Below, piece by piece: positions 14,424 through 27,196 of a DNA stretch of 64,000 bases. The notes under the pieces are model-generated. The model made no database searches and had not been told where the DNA came from. It saw only the letters and a program-made list of their open reading frames with translations. The stretch covers positions 41,564,220 to 41,628,219 of the forward strand of contig NW_004624732.1 in NCBI RefSeq assembly GCF_000247695.1. Reading direction: 5' to 3'. The position numbers and the translations under genes are program-made. Each line of letters starts with the position of its first letter. Within the stretch, counting starts at the first letter, position 1. This DNA is from Heterocephalus glaber. Lineage: Eukaryota; Chordata; Mammalia; Rodentia; Bathyergidae.

Positions 14424-14770
14424 ATAGTTTCTCTAGTGTGAGAAATTGAAAGTGTAAGTAAGGATTAAAATGTTTAAAAACAATAATTGATCATTTGAAA
14501 TAGGAAGAAAAGTTCCAAAGGGGTAGAGGTGGTGGGAGGGGAAGGGGAAAGGAAAGAAGGGAAACGAAAAATTACAAGAAAAGGAAAAAAATTGAATTGA
14601 AATCTATGTAAATAAGGAAAGGTGGAGGGGGTGAAGGGCTCACAGGTAATTGGGAAAAAATAAGAACCAATATACATCACTTACAGGTACAAGCACCCAA
14701 TGATAAATGTAAATGTATCGTATATCTAAAATGTACCAATAAAAGAATTTAAGGAAAAAATATTATGCAT
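14424..14770 (+). mobile_element. 5'-truncated young L1: 3' UTR
   Basis: This matches the 3' UTR of the minus-strand L1 at 32.1 kb. Shared words in the same order are TAGTTTCTCTAGTGTGAGAAA, AATTGATCATTTGAAATAGG, a purine tract (14522-14570) with GTGGGAGGGGAAGGGGAAAG, and the end AAATGTACCAATAAAAGAATT with an A-rich tail. The 5' limit is uncertain because the counterpart at 32.45 kb runs into the assembly gap. Confidence 0.85.
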
Positions 14771-16101
14771 TCATATATCTACATCTATCAAGTTATTGAC
14801 AAATCTACATGTTCATATATATTAAAATATATGTGGATACCTAATATATATTTACTGGTCCTAATAAATAATAAGGTTTAGGTTATATATGCCAATATAT
14901 ATTTATATTAAATATAAGTATCATTAAGATACCTTATAACAATTATATAAAATATAAATAATACAGTAATGCATGAAAAGAAACACCAAATTATCTATCA
15001 CCTTCTAACTTGGGAGAAATTTCTATTTCCTGCTTTATATATACATAACAAACTGTTTCAAAAAATATAGTCAGTTCAATCTCCTAAAATTGTAGGATTT
15101 GGATCTTCACTCTTCTACTTTCACCATTTACATTTTTTCCCTTCAAATGTACGTTGTAAAAATCATTCCTAAAATGGCATTTTTGTCATAAAGAAAAATT
15201 AAAGATTGTTCCACTGATATTAGCCAAATCTGGAGATTGCTTGTGCATTCTATTTTTGTTTGGAAAAAGAATAGGCATGTTTTAGGGATCCATTGGCTTG
15301 TCTGATGAAAGGTCAATGAATAACAAACTTTACATTCTGCAGAAGAAATAAACATTTGTATATACTATAATATTTATCTTTTGTGACATTATTAGCTAAT
15401 TATTAGGAAGATAAAAGTATAATTATATATGAGAGCAAAGTAAATTTTAAGATACTCTGCTTTGATTTATCTTACCTACTAACAATGCCTGATTTCTACA
15501 TGATTAAATCAAGTATTTCCCACCATGATTAAACAAACTCTCTGAAGTACTTTAAAAGCTTAATTACTTTAAAATATATTAAAAGACATAGCTAATGAGA
15601 GATAAGGATAAGTTAACATTTAGATAATGAAGATTAAAGAATTGATAACTGCTATGCCATATATCTTGTTAAATTCATGAACTTCCTAAATTGTAGTCTA
15701 TTTTTAAATAAGTAAATTAATTTTACTTCTTGCAATTTAAAAATAAGTTAACACAATATCTCATTATGTCTTTAATTGTCTATCTAATTAATCATTATTC
15801 ATTATCTAATTGTCCATCTTATTATATATATATATTATTTCCCAAGAATCTTTAACTTGTCTGTCATTTGGAACTATAAATACAATTATGCAAATATTAT
15901 TATCTATCTTAGACATTCTTTAACAAATGGTTTAATTAAATAAGATAAAAATTTTGATTGACAACTACTGAGGAAACACTTTTCTCTCTCATTATTTGAA
16001 TGGTAGTAATGTGGTAATTCAAAAGTTTAAAAAGTCAAAAATTTAAAATAATTCAATTTTTTGATGGGCATCAGGTCCAGTAAACATTATAACATTAAAG
16101 G
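14771..16101 (-). other. Very AT-rich intronic sequence, no gene seen
   Basis: Many TATATA words and short AT palindromes. No repeat family or exon recognised. Confidence 0.5.
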
Positions 16102-16109
16102 GAATTATA

Positions 16110-16206
16110 GGGCCGGGGATTTAGCTCAGTGGTGCCGCCGCCTGCCTCGCAAGCGCAAGGTCCCGAGTTCGATACCCGATACTAAAAAACAAAAAGGGGG
16201 GGGGGG
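16110..16206 (+). mobile_element. ID-type SINE with an A-rich then poly-G tail
   Basis: The head is intact: GGGCCGGGGATTTAGCTCAG, GCCGCCGCCTGCCTCGCAAG, GGTCCCGAGTTCGATACCCG. The tail is ACTAAAAAACAAAAA followed by 11 G at 16196-16206. A weak target-site repeat ATTATA lies at 16104-16109 and 16207-16212. This is the least diverged ID copy in the window. Confidence 0.92.
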
Positions 16207-16212
16207 ATTATA

Positions 16213-17111
16213 AAGTTTTACTCAATGTAACAATTACAGAAAGTAAATAGGTTGAGAACAAATGTTAAGGACATGAATATATCTCTAAGATTGGAGAAAA
16301 GATTAAAAAATTGACATTCTTATGATCTCAGGTTCAGTAAGCTTTCTAAAATATGACACTCTGTAGAAAAACTCTCAACATCTCCCTCTTTCTAAATCGG
16401 TCCTTAATAGCTATTTTTTCACTTTTTCACGTGACATTCGCACTCTACTCAAAAACAATTGCCCCCAAAAGGGGCACATGACCTAAAGTACCCAATAGTA
16501 TGATTTAATTTTTAAAAGTCTGCCAAATAAGAATGACCGTAATGAATGAAGAGTCTGGTACACTTTCCAGACATGGAAAGAAACATGGTAAATCAGAATA
16601 ATAAAAACATTTTGAAAGTTGCCAACTAAAAAAGAAGCTATACAGTTTTTAAAATAGTAATAGTTATAGAGGTGTGTTCAAATTGTAAGAACATGTCTCA
16701 TTTATTTACTACCTGTATCACTTTAGTTCTACAATCAGACTGCTCTATTTCAGTCACTTAATTGAAAACTAAGGAAATAGTAGCTGGTACATATAAATTT
16801 TACAGTGATTGGAGAAAAACAGATATAGAGTACCTAATATTACTACCAAACCAAAGTAGTTACTATATGATAGCTATTAAAACTATCGTTACATACGTTA
16901 ATGTATTACTAATGTTAATATAGGATATTTAGTGACATTTTGGGCATGGAACTGCTTTACATTATCTGAGCTGACAAGGGTGTCAGGCAATCCTATGTTC
17001 TCATTAAATATAATTTTATAATTCTTTCAGAATACCAGTGAGATCTGCCAAAGAAGATTTTGATTTCGCTTTTTTCCACATGTACTTGAGTTACGTCAGA
17101 TGAACAAAACC
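16213..17111 (-). other. Intronic sequence, no gene seen
   Basis: AT-rich. No recognised repeat or exon. Confidence 0.5.
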
Positions 17112-17156
17112 TGTTTCTGTTTCTGCTGCTGCTGGTGCTGCTGCTGTTGTTGTTCT
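17112..17156. repeat. (TGC/TTG)n short tandem repeat
   Basis: An interrupted CTG/TTG repeat of about 45 bp just 5' of the ID SINE. Any poly-Gln reading on the minus strand is a by-product. Confidence 0.85.
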
Positions 17157-17172
17157 AAAAGACAGTGCAACT

Positions 17173-17290
17173 GGGGCTGGCGATTTAGCTCAGTGGTTCT
17201 GCCGCCTGCCTCACAAGCGCAAGGTCTCGAGTTTGATCTCAGGTACCAATACATACATACATACATACATACATAAATAAATAAATAAAT
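17173..17290 (+). mobile_element. ID-type SINE with target-site duplication
   Basis: GGGGCTGGCGATTTAGCTCAG head, CTGCCGCCTGCCTCACAAGC core, then AGGTACC and a (CATA)n(AAAT)n tail. An 8-bp direct repeat GTGCAACT lies at 17165-17172 and 17291-17298, which defines the insert exactly. Confidence 0.92.
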
Positions 17291-17298
17291 GTGCAACT

Positions 17299-20200
17299 AA
17301 CATAAATAAAAATTAACCTGGAAAAAACTGAAGGATGAGATTTGTCAAAAGCTGCTCCCCTGCTCTGATTCTGTTTCACTTAAAAAAGATACATTTGTGT
17401 CTAACAGCACTTTTTGTCCCTCTGCTTCTGCTTCTGATTCAAAGACAGTTTATTGAGGGACATTTAAATCTTTGTTATGTAGCTAGTACTATTTCCACAG
17501 CCTGAAATATGTTTGATAAAATTATTATCAGTGCACATATAAGATTCCTTGTTATGCACGATGAAACTATCAATTGAAATATTTTCCTTTTTATTTTAAA
17601 CAATTTCTATAGCTTCAATGATTTAGAATGAATGAGGGAAAGAAAGTATATAATTCTGAAGATATCTAGATTGGGTCAAATGTGTGGGAATTTCTGTAAA
17701 AGTTTTGCTACATATGGAATGAAAATGACACAGCTATCAAGACTAGAAGTCGATGTTTTAAATTAAAACACTCATTTCATTTCTCATATCTTGTTTATTT
17801 AAAAATATTATGTTCCTAATTGATATAACAAACTGTATCTGTCCGTTTTTTTATAAAACAATGTAACCTTGCAAATTTCTCCAGAGCTGAGTACTCAAAA
17901 AAATATTGAATAGAAATACTAACTTTCCTTATAAATGTTATTCCTAGTGGCTATCCAAAGTGTGACAGCCTGAATTTTTTTCTTCAGCTGACTTTTACAA
18001 TTATTAATCTGACTCCATTCCATCCTTCATATTTGTTTTTATGAAACAATCCTTGCTCTTTGAGAGACTTGAAAGTACACTGAATCTACTAAACATGTAT
18101 CCCAATGAACAAAGTATGGTCCCTTATTTTAGCATATCATTCATTTCAGAATGCATGCTGAGATTTTTTATAAACATATACAATACTTGAAGCATTTTTT
18201 TTATTTTCACAAAAATGCTTGTTTACTTCAGAGATTTGGAGCAAAAAGCAAAAAATATTTGTTATCTTACTTGACCAGGGTCTGAAATAACTCCTTAAGT
18301 GTAGCTGCACTAATGATTAATTAGTTAATTAGTTTGAATAAGGATAAAAACATGTGATCAGTGAAATTTCCCATTTGATGCAAATTTTACAATCAAGAGT
18401 TTTATAAACGACTCTGAATGAAAATTAAAGGTCTGACTCCCTTCTTTTGAAATTCTCTTTAAAGAAAATTTACTAGACGAGCTTCATTCAAATACAGTAA
18501 CGATATTACTTATTATCTTTATCTTGTCTTTGAGCATTTTATGCCTACCTTATTTTTATCTAACTATGTTTTAATTCATTTTTATAAATATCTGAACATT
18601 AATTTGCACATTCAAGGACTGAAGAAGAGGCACCATTTTATAAATTCAAAATTCTGGCAGTAAGATTGTACCTCAGTATACCTGAACTTTAAATAACATG
18701 ACAGACGTTATAAACTCAACTTTAAGATACTTATTGTACACGTATTTTAACAATTAATTTTTGAAATAAAAGTATAAGTCCTGGGGTGATTCCTTCAATC
18801 ATACACTACACATATTTTACATCATTAAATTGAGCAAAGTTTGGTTTTGATTTGATTTTTTTCCCTTGTTTGGCACTGTTACTAATCCATGAGGTTTCTA
18901 AGTAAAAACCATTGATGCTGGCATTTAACAAACTTACTTATTTATACATGGATAATCTTGTTATGGTTCCCTTTATTATATGATATATCTACTGTATTCT
19001 AGTATCTTGTTACATTGACTTTGTTTCTCCCAGAGGACATTTCTTCACTAGCTATCAAACAGATGTTTTACGTAGTATTTTCATCCATTCCTCAAATCAG
19101 AGAGGAAATATGAGGAGAGATATCTCTTACTGATTGTATCCTGGAAATATATACTACCTTAAAGCATTAGATTTTGAATTATCTGGATCAGAAACCTTGG
19201 AATGTGGCATGAACAAAAGTAACTTCTTGTTGGCTTTTAGCATCTATGGTGGTATGATCCAGAAATCAGAATGTTATAAAGCACCTCCAGCAAACTTTAG
19301 GTATATTAAAGTTTGAAAACCACCTCAGAATGTCTGAGCTTTGTTAATATTAAATAATAGCACTATTTAAACCAGACTTACAGTTTAAAGAATCTTTTCT
19401 CTTCATTATATTTTAAGGCATGCAAAACATGATTTACACATTTTTCAGTTTGGAACAATAAGAACTCTTGTTAATGTCAGACCTCAATAATGGTCTCAAA
19501 AGCCTAACTATATTACTGAGGAAAGTGTCTCTTGACTTTGACTTTCTTTTCATGTTCTCCTACAGTGGACATTCTGACATAGGTTCCAACCAGAGATCAG
19601 GCTAAGTGTCCAGGGCTGTAGTTTATTACTGGTTAGACATTCTTTAAGAGAAGGAATGCAAAACTTCAAATAAAAAATGAATAAAGAAGCATATTTCTTT
19701 AAATTTCAAATAAATTATTACACATTACAAATTTTTAAAGTACACAAGCACATAAAATATCAATTAATTAAAAATAGTTTTCATTAGCTGATATAGCCCT
19801 ATTATCTTTTTCTCTATATTTATTTTAGTTTAATTCATCTTAACCATATATTCTACAGAGATTACAAATTGAATCCAGTTTTTTCTCTTGAATATTTGAT
19901 CATTTTTTATTATCACCATTAACTTAGAAAAGTTTCTGTAAATTTCATGATTTGTTGAAAAGACTGAAAAGAACATGACTATGAAATTTGGGGAAATATT
20001 CCAATAGGTTCCCTTTATACATGAGCTGCAAAATTTGTAAGGATTTTGTACAGAATTATTCTTAGCTGTGTAATTCAAGTATTTTTCTCACTTTCCACAT
20101 TTTTCAAATGTCATTAAGCATATTTATATCATGACCTACCCTGGGCTGTTCAGCTATGTGTCACTTTTGGGTACATTCACACAGTGAAGCTAACAATACT

Positions 20201-20330
20201 ACATTTGTGTGACACAGTATTGAGGAATAAGTTAAGTACATATTGAAGTAACTCAAAATCACACAAATGAACTAAATCACATAAATATATAATGCATTCA
20301 TTTCCCTCAAATAAGACTACCAAAATGTCC
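17299..20330 (-). other. Intronic AT-rich sequence, no gene seen
   Basis: No SINE, LINE, RNA gene or exon that I can support. Open frames are short and domain-free. Confidence 0.5.
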
Positions 20331-20334
20331 AATA

Positions 20335-20720
20335 ATTTTCATTTTTACTCTCACTTTTCTATAGTAATCAGTACTACAGTTCACTGTGCTCAGTTTGTTT
20401 CTCTTATGATCCTTCTCCAAAGTGATTTGTGTTTGGGGTACACTACTGACCTTTTAAAACTCCTGCTTAAATTCTTCAGAAATTTAGACAGACATAAAAT
20501 TTCAAATCTCAATAAACACAGAGCTGGAGCCCCCAAGACTCAGCCCTTTACCATTTTCTCTCTCCCTCTCTGTAGTCTGAACATTCTAGTCCCAAATGGC
20601 TTTTTTTTTTTTTTTGTCTTTCATGCATTTTCCTGCATCACGGTCTTGACAGATTCTGTACCTTCTGCTTAGACCATGCTTCTTTCCTGTTCGTTGTATA
20701 CCCAGTCTATTCCCTGACTC
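20335..20720 (+). mobile_element. Old L2 LINE fragment
   Basis: The segments CTTTTAAAACTCCTGCTTAAAT (20452 on), ACAAATCTCAATAAACACAGA-like spacing and the CAGCCCTTTACCATTTTCTC stretch follow the 3' part of L2 (CTCCTGCTTAAAACCCT ... CTGGCCCCT ... CATCTC). A T-run at 20601-20617 interrupts it. Diverged and non-coding. Confidence 0.55.
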
Positions 20721-23700
20721 AGTTTAAGTCAGTTCTTCTGGGAGACTTGACTTCTGTGGTTTTCAGTGACTTGCATTATTTCTGCTGTCACAACTCCAAC
20801 CACAGCAACCTTTACACACTGTTCAGTTGTCCAGCTTTTTTCCTACATAATAAGCCTTGTTAATCATTCTCTACGGAATATATTAATACACCCATGATAA
20901 CAGAACAAATAATGAAAAATACTCAAAATCAGATATATTGGGACATTCTTTTGTTATCATTAAATTATTTAATGTAAATTTTTAAAATTTTTAAAATTAT
21001 TTAACTTTTACATGAATTGTTTTTATCACATATAAAATAGGAATAATTATGTATACTTCAAGGTTGTATTGTGAAAATCATATATATATATATATCACAA
21101 GTGAGTTATCAATCCATGGTATAAGCACTGAGAGATCTCAAAAGGTGAAAGTATATTATTACTGTAGGATAAAAAAGTTATATTTCTTCAGTTCTTGAAA
21201 ATACATTATCTTTGACTAGTTGAAGCCAGTATTAATAATTTTATTGTTTAAATCAGTATTTAAGGAGTCCTGACTTGTCTCCCCTACCCCAGTTCAATAA
21301 CTTTCTCCATAGAATATACTAATCAGTGATCAATTTGATGGTACTGCTTGCTTGACCACTAGTAAAGCCTATTTTCTGCTTACACTATGATATTCTTTTC
21401 TCCTTTCCATTTTTCTTTTTTTGACCAAATTTTCTTCTTCACATTATTTTTATAGAAATAACATCCTTAAGTAGGAATGTAATTAGAATGACTACCACAC
21501 AATTTTCTTAAATTTCTTTTTTTCTGGCTCATTTATCTTTACCTCAAGAACTAATCCATTTGCACAATGATAATTTTTTTCTTTATTATCAAATTCTGCG
21601 ATTGAAATTAACACAAAAATTGGCACATTGGTGGGTAATAATTACTCGCACACACTCCTTTCCTAAATGAAAAAAATCACTTATAAAGAAGATTGAGTAG
21701 GCAAATAAAAACAATAATATTCACATTTTGCTAAATAGGTTGCAAAATAGTCTTTCATGAAAATGTCTTTTCTTCTCCTCCAAATTTTATTCACATGCAT
21801 TTGAAAAGGTTAAATTATTTTATTAAGTGGAAATAACTTGATAAATTTTGTGACAGTATGTTCAAAAAGTTGAATCATTCTGTGACCACAAGATTCAGAC
21901 AGAATCATAGTCATAGAAGCATTTCTCAAAAAACAAATCCACTAGATGTAAATAAGGACAGCGGTATAATTTAGGTATCAAATAACAAGAATTAATTTTT
22001 TTAAACCTAAGTCCATGAAATCAAAACAAGCATAGGCTACCATTAAGATTGTGAAAATAGTCTCAAGCATTCATTCACACTGAAATTTCATATTTTTATA
22101 AAAAGAATCAGATCTGTTATTTCCTAAACTTTTTACCTTTTATTAACAACTCTTGGAAAGATACGGTACTATATTATGTTTCACATTATGTCAAATTCTA
22201 CTTCAAATTATGTGTTTCATTTTGTCACATATATATTTAAATTTTAGTTTATATGTATTTAAATATAAGTAGAAATTTCCTTCAGTAGAGAAAAGCATAA
22301 TTTTGGAAGAAAAAACAAGATGTACATATGCTAAGATATAATACTATACTATGCTTTCATGAAAAAAGTTTTTAGGTAATTGTTATTTTTATATAAGTCC
22401 AGTTAAGTCAAATAAAGTAATTCCACTAAAATAAAATAGGTAATTTAATAAATGGCTAATGTCTTCCTTGATGTTCAATTCTAAGATATAAAATATATAA
22501 TTTTGCTCTTTCTAAAATCTTTAATTTTTTGATAAATTATAAAGAATCAGGTTTGATACTGTCTCTACCACTTAAACCTAGGAGGGAAACAGTGCATATG
22601 ATTGGGAGTATATTGGCTGTAATTCTGATCTTCGTTATGGGCTCTCACTAGTAATGCAGGAGTTCATGGGACTGCACGTGTAACTGTGGGCATAATGCAG
22701 AAATAATTCCAAGTAAAATATGAATATTAGAAGGAGAGACTCATAAAAATATTTCAGAGTAAAACACTGACCGAGTGAAAGGAATAGTACATTCACTAAT
22801 TAATAAATATTCCTAGAGCTTCTTGGAGTCAAGTCCTTTTCTAAGTTCATACAAACCTGAGCAATCTTAAGGCAAGAACAATTTATCAATGAGATTAAGT
22901 ATAAATTTAAAATGACAGTGTCCAAGAGAAAATTAATAGGCTAGAAATAACACTATCCAATCTTCAGCTGCTGACACATATTCACCTAACACTAGTTGAA
23001 AAAGACACACAAATGTTTGTCTTAATGCAAGTATGTACATATCCTTCAGGGGATATATAGGAAGGTATCTTTTTTTTTCCCAATGGTAGAAAAAGAATGA
23101 GATTAAAATAAAAAGAAAGAAAGAAACAAACAAAAAAGCCCTGAGAATGAAAAATCTCTAAGCTCGGCTTGAGGTTGGATATGGAATTCCCAGGCATATA
23201 GGGAATGACAAAGGAGGTAGAAAAAAACATTTTATAGAAGGCACATTGGTGAAAACAGCCCAATCTCAACAAACAATAGCCCCCGGTTACCTGATTACAG
23301 TGTTCTTGGTAGGGAGATTTAAAATGCGGCCAGGCAGGGCTTGATGTACTTAAGTTTTCATGGTTTGGACACTGTTTCACAAGAGACAAGAGACACTGAG
23401 TATTTAAAAGTAGGTTCAAAACAATATTTCAAAGAAGGTGCATCTGGTCGTACTGGAGTACCACAAAAGCACTTGTTTGGCACTTTGACAAATGAATCAA
23501 AGATGGGAAATCTTCAAGAACTAGGCAAACTAAGTAAAAAGGTATTCCCATACCTTCTCAGTCATATCACTAAAAGGGTCTAAACTCAGTGAAAATAAAG
23601 AAAAGAAGATAACAAAGGAGTTATTTTTGAGATAACACTGAGGGTATCAGATGGACAGCTATGAAAATGATGCAGAAAATAAAATATTTGTGGTGCAGCT

Positions 23701-26039
23701 GCTTTTTGAGTGGATCCATCATTAAAGGAACTAAGCAGGGTAAATACTGAGTGGTAAGAACAGCGAGTTCTGTTTTGAGCATAAAGAAAGAGAAAGATGT
23801 ATGCCTTTGAGAGAGATATCCAAAAGTAACTGGTAATGTGGTTCCACATCATAGTTGGGAGGATGAAGACACCACCATGAATCATGCTCTCATATTTCAC
23901 TGAAAGAGCAAGGTGTATTGGAACCAGCTTTAGGCTGCAAAGTGTGAAAAGAAGAAACTGAAAATAGTCATGTTGAAGAAAAAAGAAAACCCCTACTAGT
24001 AGTCTGAGGGGGTGAAGATGTAGAAGCAACCTTACAGTGGTATTTCCAGAAGGAAATCTTAAAACTTTAATGTGAGTAGGACAGTCATAATTGAGGCTGC
24101 AGGGGATATATTGGCTTTTTTCTTTTGTTTGCATTTTTTTACATAAGACAAACATAAAAACATATTTTAGGTTTATAATATATATCCAAAGAAGATTTAT
24201 AAACAAGTTGAGAAAATAAAAATATGTATAACTTATCCAAGACAAATGCATTCCTGAAAATAAAATCTGTCTCCTCTGACTCTTCTGGTTATTTCTCATT
24301 TTTTCCTGGGGCTTCATGATGTTTTACTTTTTAAAATCCTTCTAAGCAGGAAGGATCAAGTAGCTGCTATAGATAAAATTAGCATCACTGGCAAATATTA
24401 AAACTGTCACCTGCTGGAGGCTGGGGATCACCATTAGGCCTTCAAGTAATAACCTGAAGTATAATTTTGTAATTCATATATCAATTAATTTCATATCACT
24501 GTCACACATGACACAAATAGTTAATGGTATTTCTTCATTCTGCTGTCTTAATTACACTATATTTGTGCTGAACATAAATATCTCAAGATCAAAGTTAACA
24601 AAATATGTCCTAAATGAACAATACCTAAATTGTTTGGTAAAATTTATTGGAAGTTTATGAATCTAAGAGTGAAAATTATTGATTGTATTTTTAAATTACT
24701 TTAGAATTAATAATGCAAATTTGCTATATATTAGTCTGGTACATATGATAATCAACTGTAAGTTCTTATAAGTTAAATAAATGAATCTGGTGCTGGAAAA
24801 ATAAAAATGGGGTCTAGAGAAGGGAAAATAAATTGAAATCTGTTATATACATTTACCAATTCCCTATAGTGAATGTTATTCTTATGTACTATAAACATGG
24901 ACTAATAAAAGTAATAAAAACTTATACAACCTCAATTTCCACTTTAAACGTTTAAAATACACTTGTACTAGAGATTTTCCATAAAGTAATCAAGTTTATA
25001 CAGGTAAATTAAAAAGAAAAGTGTGGAAGATATTCTTCAGTTTTGAATACCTCATTATTTAGAGGTGGCAGGGTTGTTGGAGGACCGAGAGAAATAAAAT
25101 TTTACCTGAGGTTAACATATTCTGATCAGCGTTTACGAAGGAAAGTAAAAAACAACTGAGGTTAGAATATAAGAATATCTGCACAACATCACAGGAAGTA
25201 AGTGGCAGGAAATATTAGTTCAGTAGGTTTCCATGAACAATGAGGTAGGACAAGGAGACAGTCTGTAAGAACAAATTTGTAGAAGTTACTATGGTAGAAA
25301 AGGATATTAAAATTAACAATGAGGAACTCTGAAGACACATTTTTCTGATTCCCCTTTTTTACCCTTATACTTTATGCCTTTTAGACAATATTAGGGTTTT
25401 CTTATCTTTGGATCTATTTTATTTTTCTGTAAGCCTTCTGAAATAATATGTAAATATTTATGTATGTACAGATTATAATAATGATGAGAAAATCTTTAGC
25501 TTTTATCATCATCTTAAAGATAACCTTGACCTTAAAAAGACTGGGAATGCTGAATGATTATCGTAACATTTCATTTATATTTTTTATTTTAAGATTGCCT
25601 TTGTAAATAAAGAACATGTAAGCCTGAAAGACTGAAAGTTCTGTGAAGAAACATTATTTTCTCCATCTTTTTCTTCCCGAGAAAATAGCATAAAATTTTG
25701 TATATAGTAATTGGAAGCCAAGAAACGTTGCTTGAATGCAAATGAATGAATGAATGCAAATGAATGATGGAATGAAAATAAAGTACTAGATGGAAAAGCT
25801 GAGGTTTCTTTTGCAGCACTAGACTGTTAAAATTCATTAACAAAATAACCTGAATAGTCTTCAGTTTCCTGCAGCAAAGAAACCAATTGTTTCCCATCAA
25901 ATTCGTTGCATATAGTTTCATATACTGTTAAGGAAAACTGGAGCTCAGAGCACAGAGTGGGGATTTGGGGGTGGACACTGACTCAAGTAGGTTCTCATAG
26001 GTTTAGGAAAACAAAGAGTGTGTGTTGTTAAACCCAAAC
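20721..26039 (-). other. Intronic AT-rich sequence, no gene seen
   Basis: About 5.3 kb with no repeat family or RNA gene that I can name. It includes a 243-codon open frame on the minus strand (23586-24317) and a 145-codon one (22982-23419). Neither shows a domain, signal peptide or composition unlike translated AT-rich intron. A short (AATG)n run lies at 25736-25770. Confidence 0.5.
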
Positions 26040-26200
26040 CACGCATGTTCCATTATATTTATTCTGTGAACACCTATGCTCAGCATCCACTGTATACCGG
26101 ATCCCAGGGTACAAGCAGAGGATACAAAAATTCAGAGCTACACTAATCTACAACACAACCTAGTTCAATGTCTAACAGAGACATAAAAATAGCAAATTAT
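26040..26200 (-). mobile_element. L2 3'-end fragment, antisense
   Basis: CCACTGTATACCGGATCCCA, then GAGGATACAAAAATTCAGAG and an ACAGAGACATAAAAATAGCAA stretch resemble the reversed L2 3' end (gtgccaggcactgtgctagg, ggatacaaaggtgaacaa). Diverged. Confidence 0.45.
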
Positions 26201-27099
26201 ATAAATTATCAACAGAAGTTTGTCTGAATATAATATCCACAAAGTAGCACCAAAATGACCAGAACCTTTTTCATCTACAAAGCCACTGCATTTAGCATAG
26301 AGACTTATTAGAAGATCTGAATAATGTCATGTATTTACTTCCTATACTTTTTCTGTCCCATTTTCCTATCTCCTAGCATGAATTTAGTAATTGTTTGAGT
26401 TTTCCCTCTCATCAATCTACTGAACATTGGTAAAACTGGTTTTGATTTGGTATTTGAGAAGGAGAAATTAGGGAAGAAGTGCATCTCTCCCAGACAGCCA
26501 ATAACTTTGGATATCTGACTTCTCATGCATAAATGCAGAGATCCCTGTATATAATGTTTTCTCTGTATTTTGCTTGATGAGTCAGCATGATTCAGTGATA
26601 ACTGAACATTGATACACAAATTTTAGCCTTTCAGGAAGAATTTCAATTGTTTGTTCTCCTCTTGGAGAAAGCAGATTTTAAGACAGGTTGAATTTATTCA
26701 GTCCAGAAATCCATCTTTCTAGGACATATAAAGGTTTACATACGAGCATATAGCACAGAAATTTTAATTGGAGTGGGTGGAAAAATTGATAGTAAACCTA
26801 GGAATTCTGACTTGGCCTTTGTGCTTTTTCTATTAGATGTATTATAATGGATATTCAAAGAAGTAAAATACTGAACAAATTTTAGAAATATTGAGATACA
26901 ACATGTGGTATTCATAAATTTAGACAAAAAAGATGTTTTGGATTTTTGTTTTTAACTATGTGCTTTAGTTGGTAGTCATGGCATACACTATATCTGCAAA
27001 TTTTTTTTAGGTCTGGAAGAGACTTTTATGCTATTTTTACTCTATTTAAGGGGGACCCACATGTCTGAACCACTTCATTATATGCCTATAAAATAAAAA
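26201..27099 (-). other. Intronic sequence, no gene seen
   Basis: No recognisable element. Short open frames only. Confidence 0.5.
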
Positions 27100-27112
27100 A
27101 AAACAGTGAAGT

Positions 27113-27182
27113 GGGATGAGGATTTAGCTCAGAGAGTGCAAGAACCTAAGTTCAATCCCTGGTACCAAAAAAAGAAAAAAAG
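27113..27182 (+). mobile_element. Internally deleted ID SINE with target-site duplication
   Basis: GGGATGAGGATTTAGCTCAG joins directly to a GAGTGCAAGAACCTAAGTTC B-box segment, so about 20 bp of the core (the CCGCCGCCTGCCTCGCAAG part) is missing. The tail is A-rich. A 13-bp direct repeat AAAACAGTGAAGT lies at 27100-27112 and 27184-27196. The A box and B box are therefore closer than in the other copies. Confidence 0.88.
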
Positions 27183-27196
27183 AAAAACAGTGAAGT

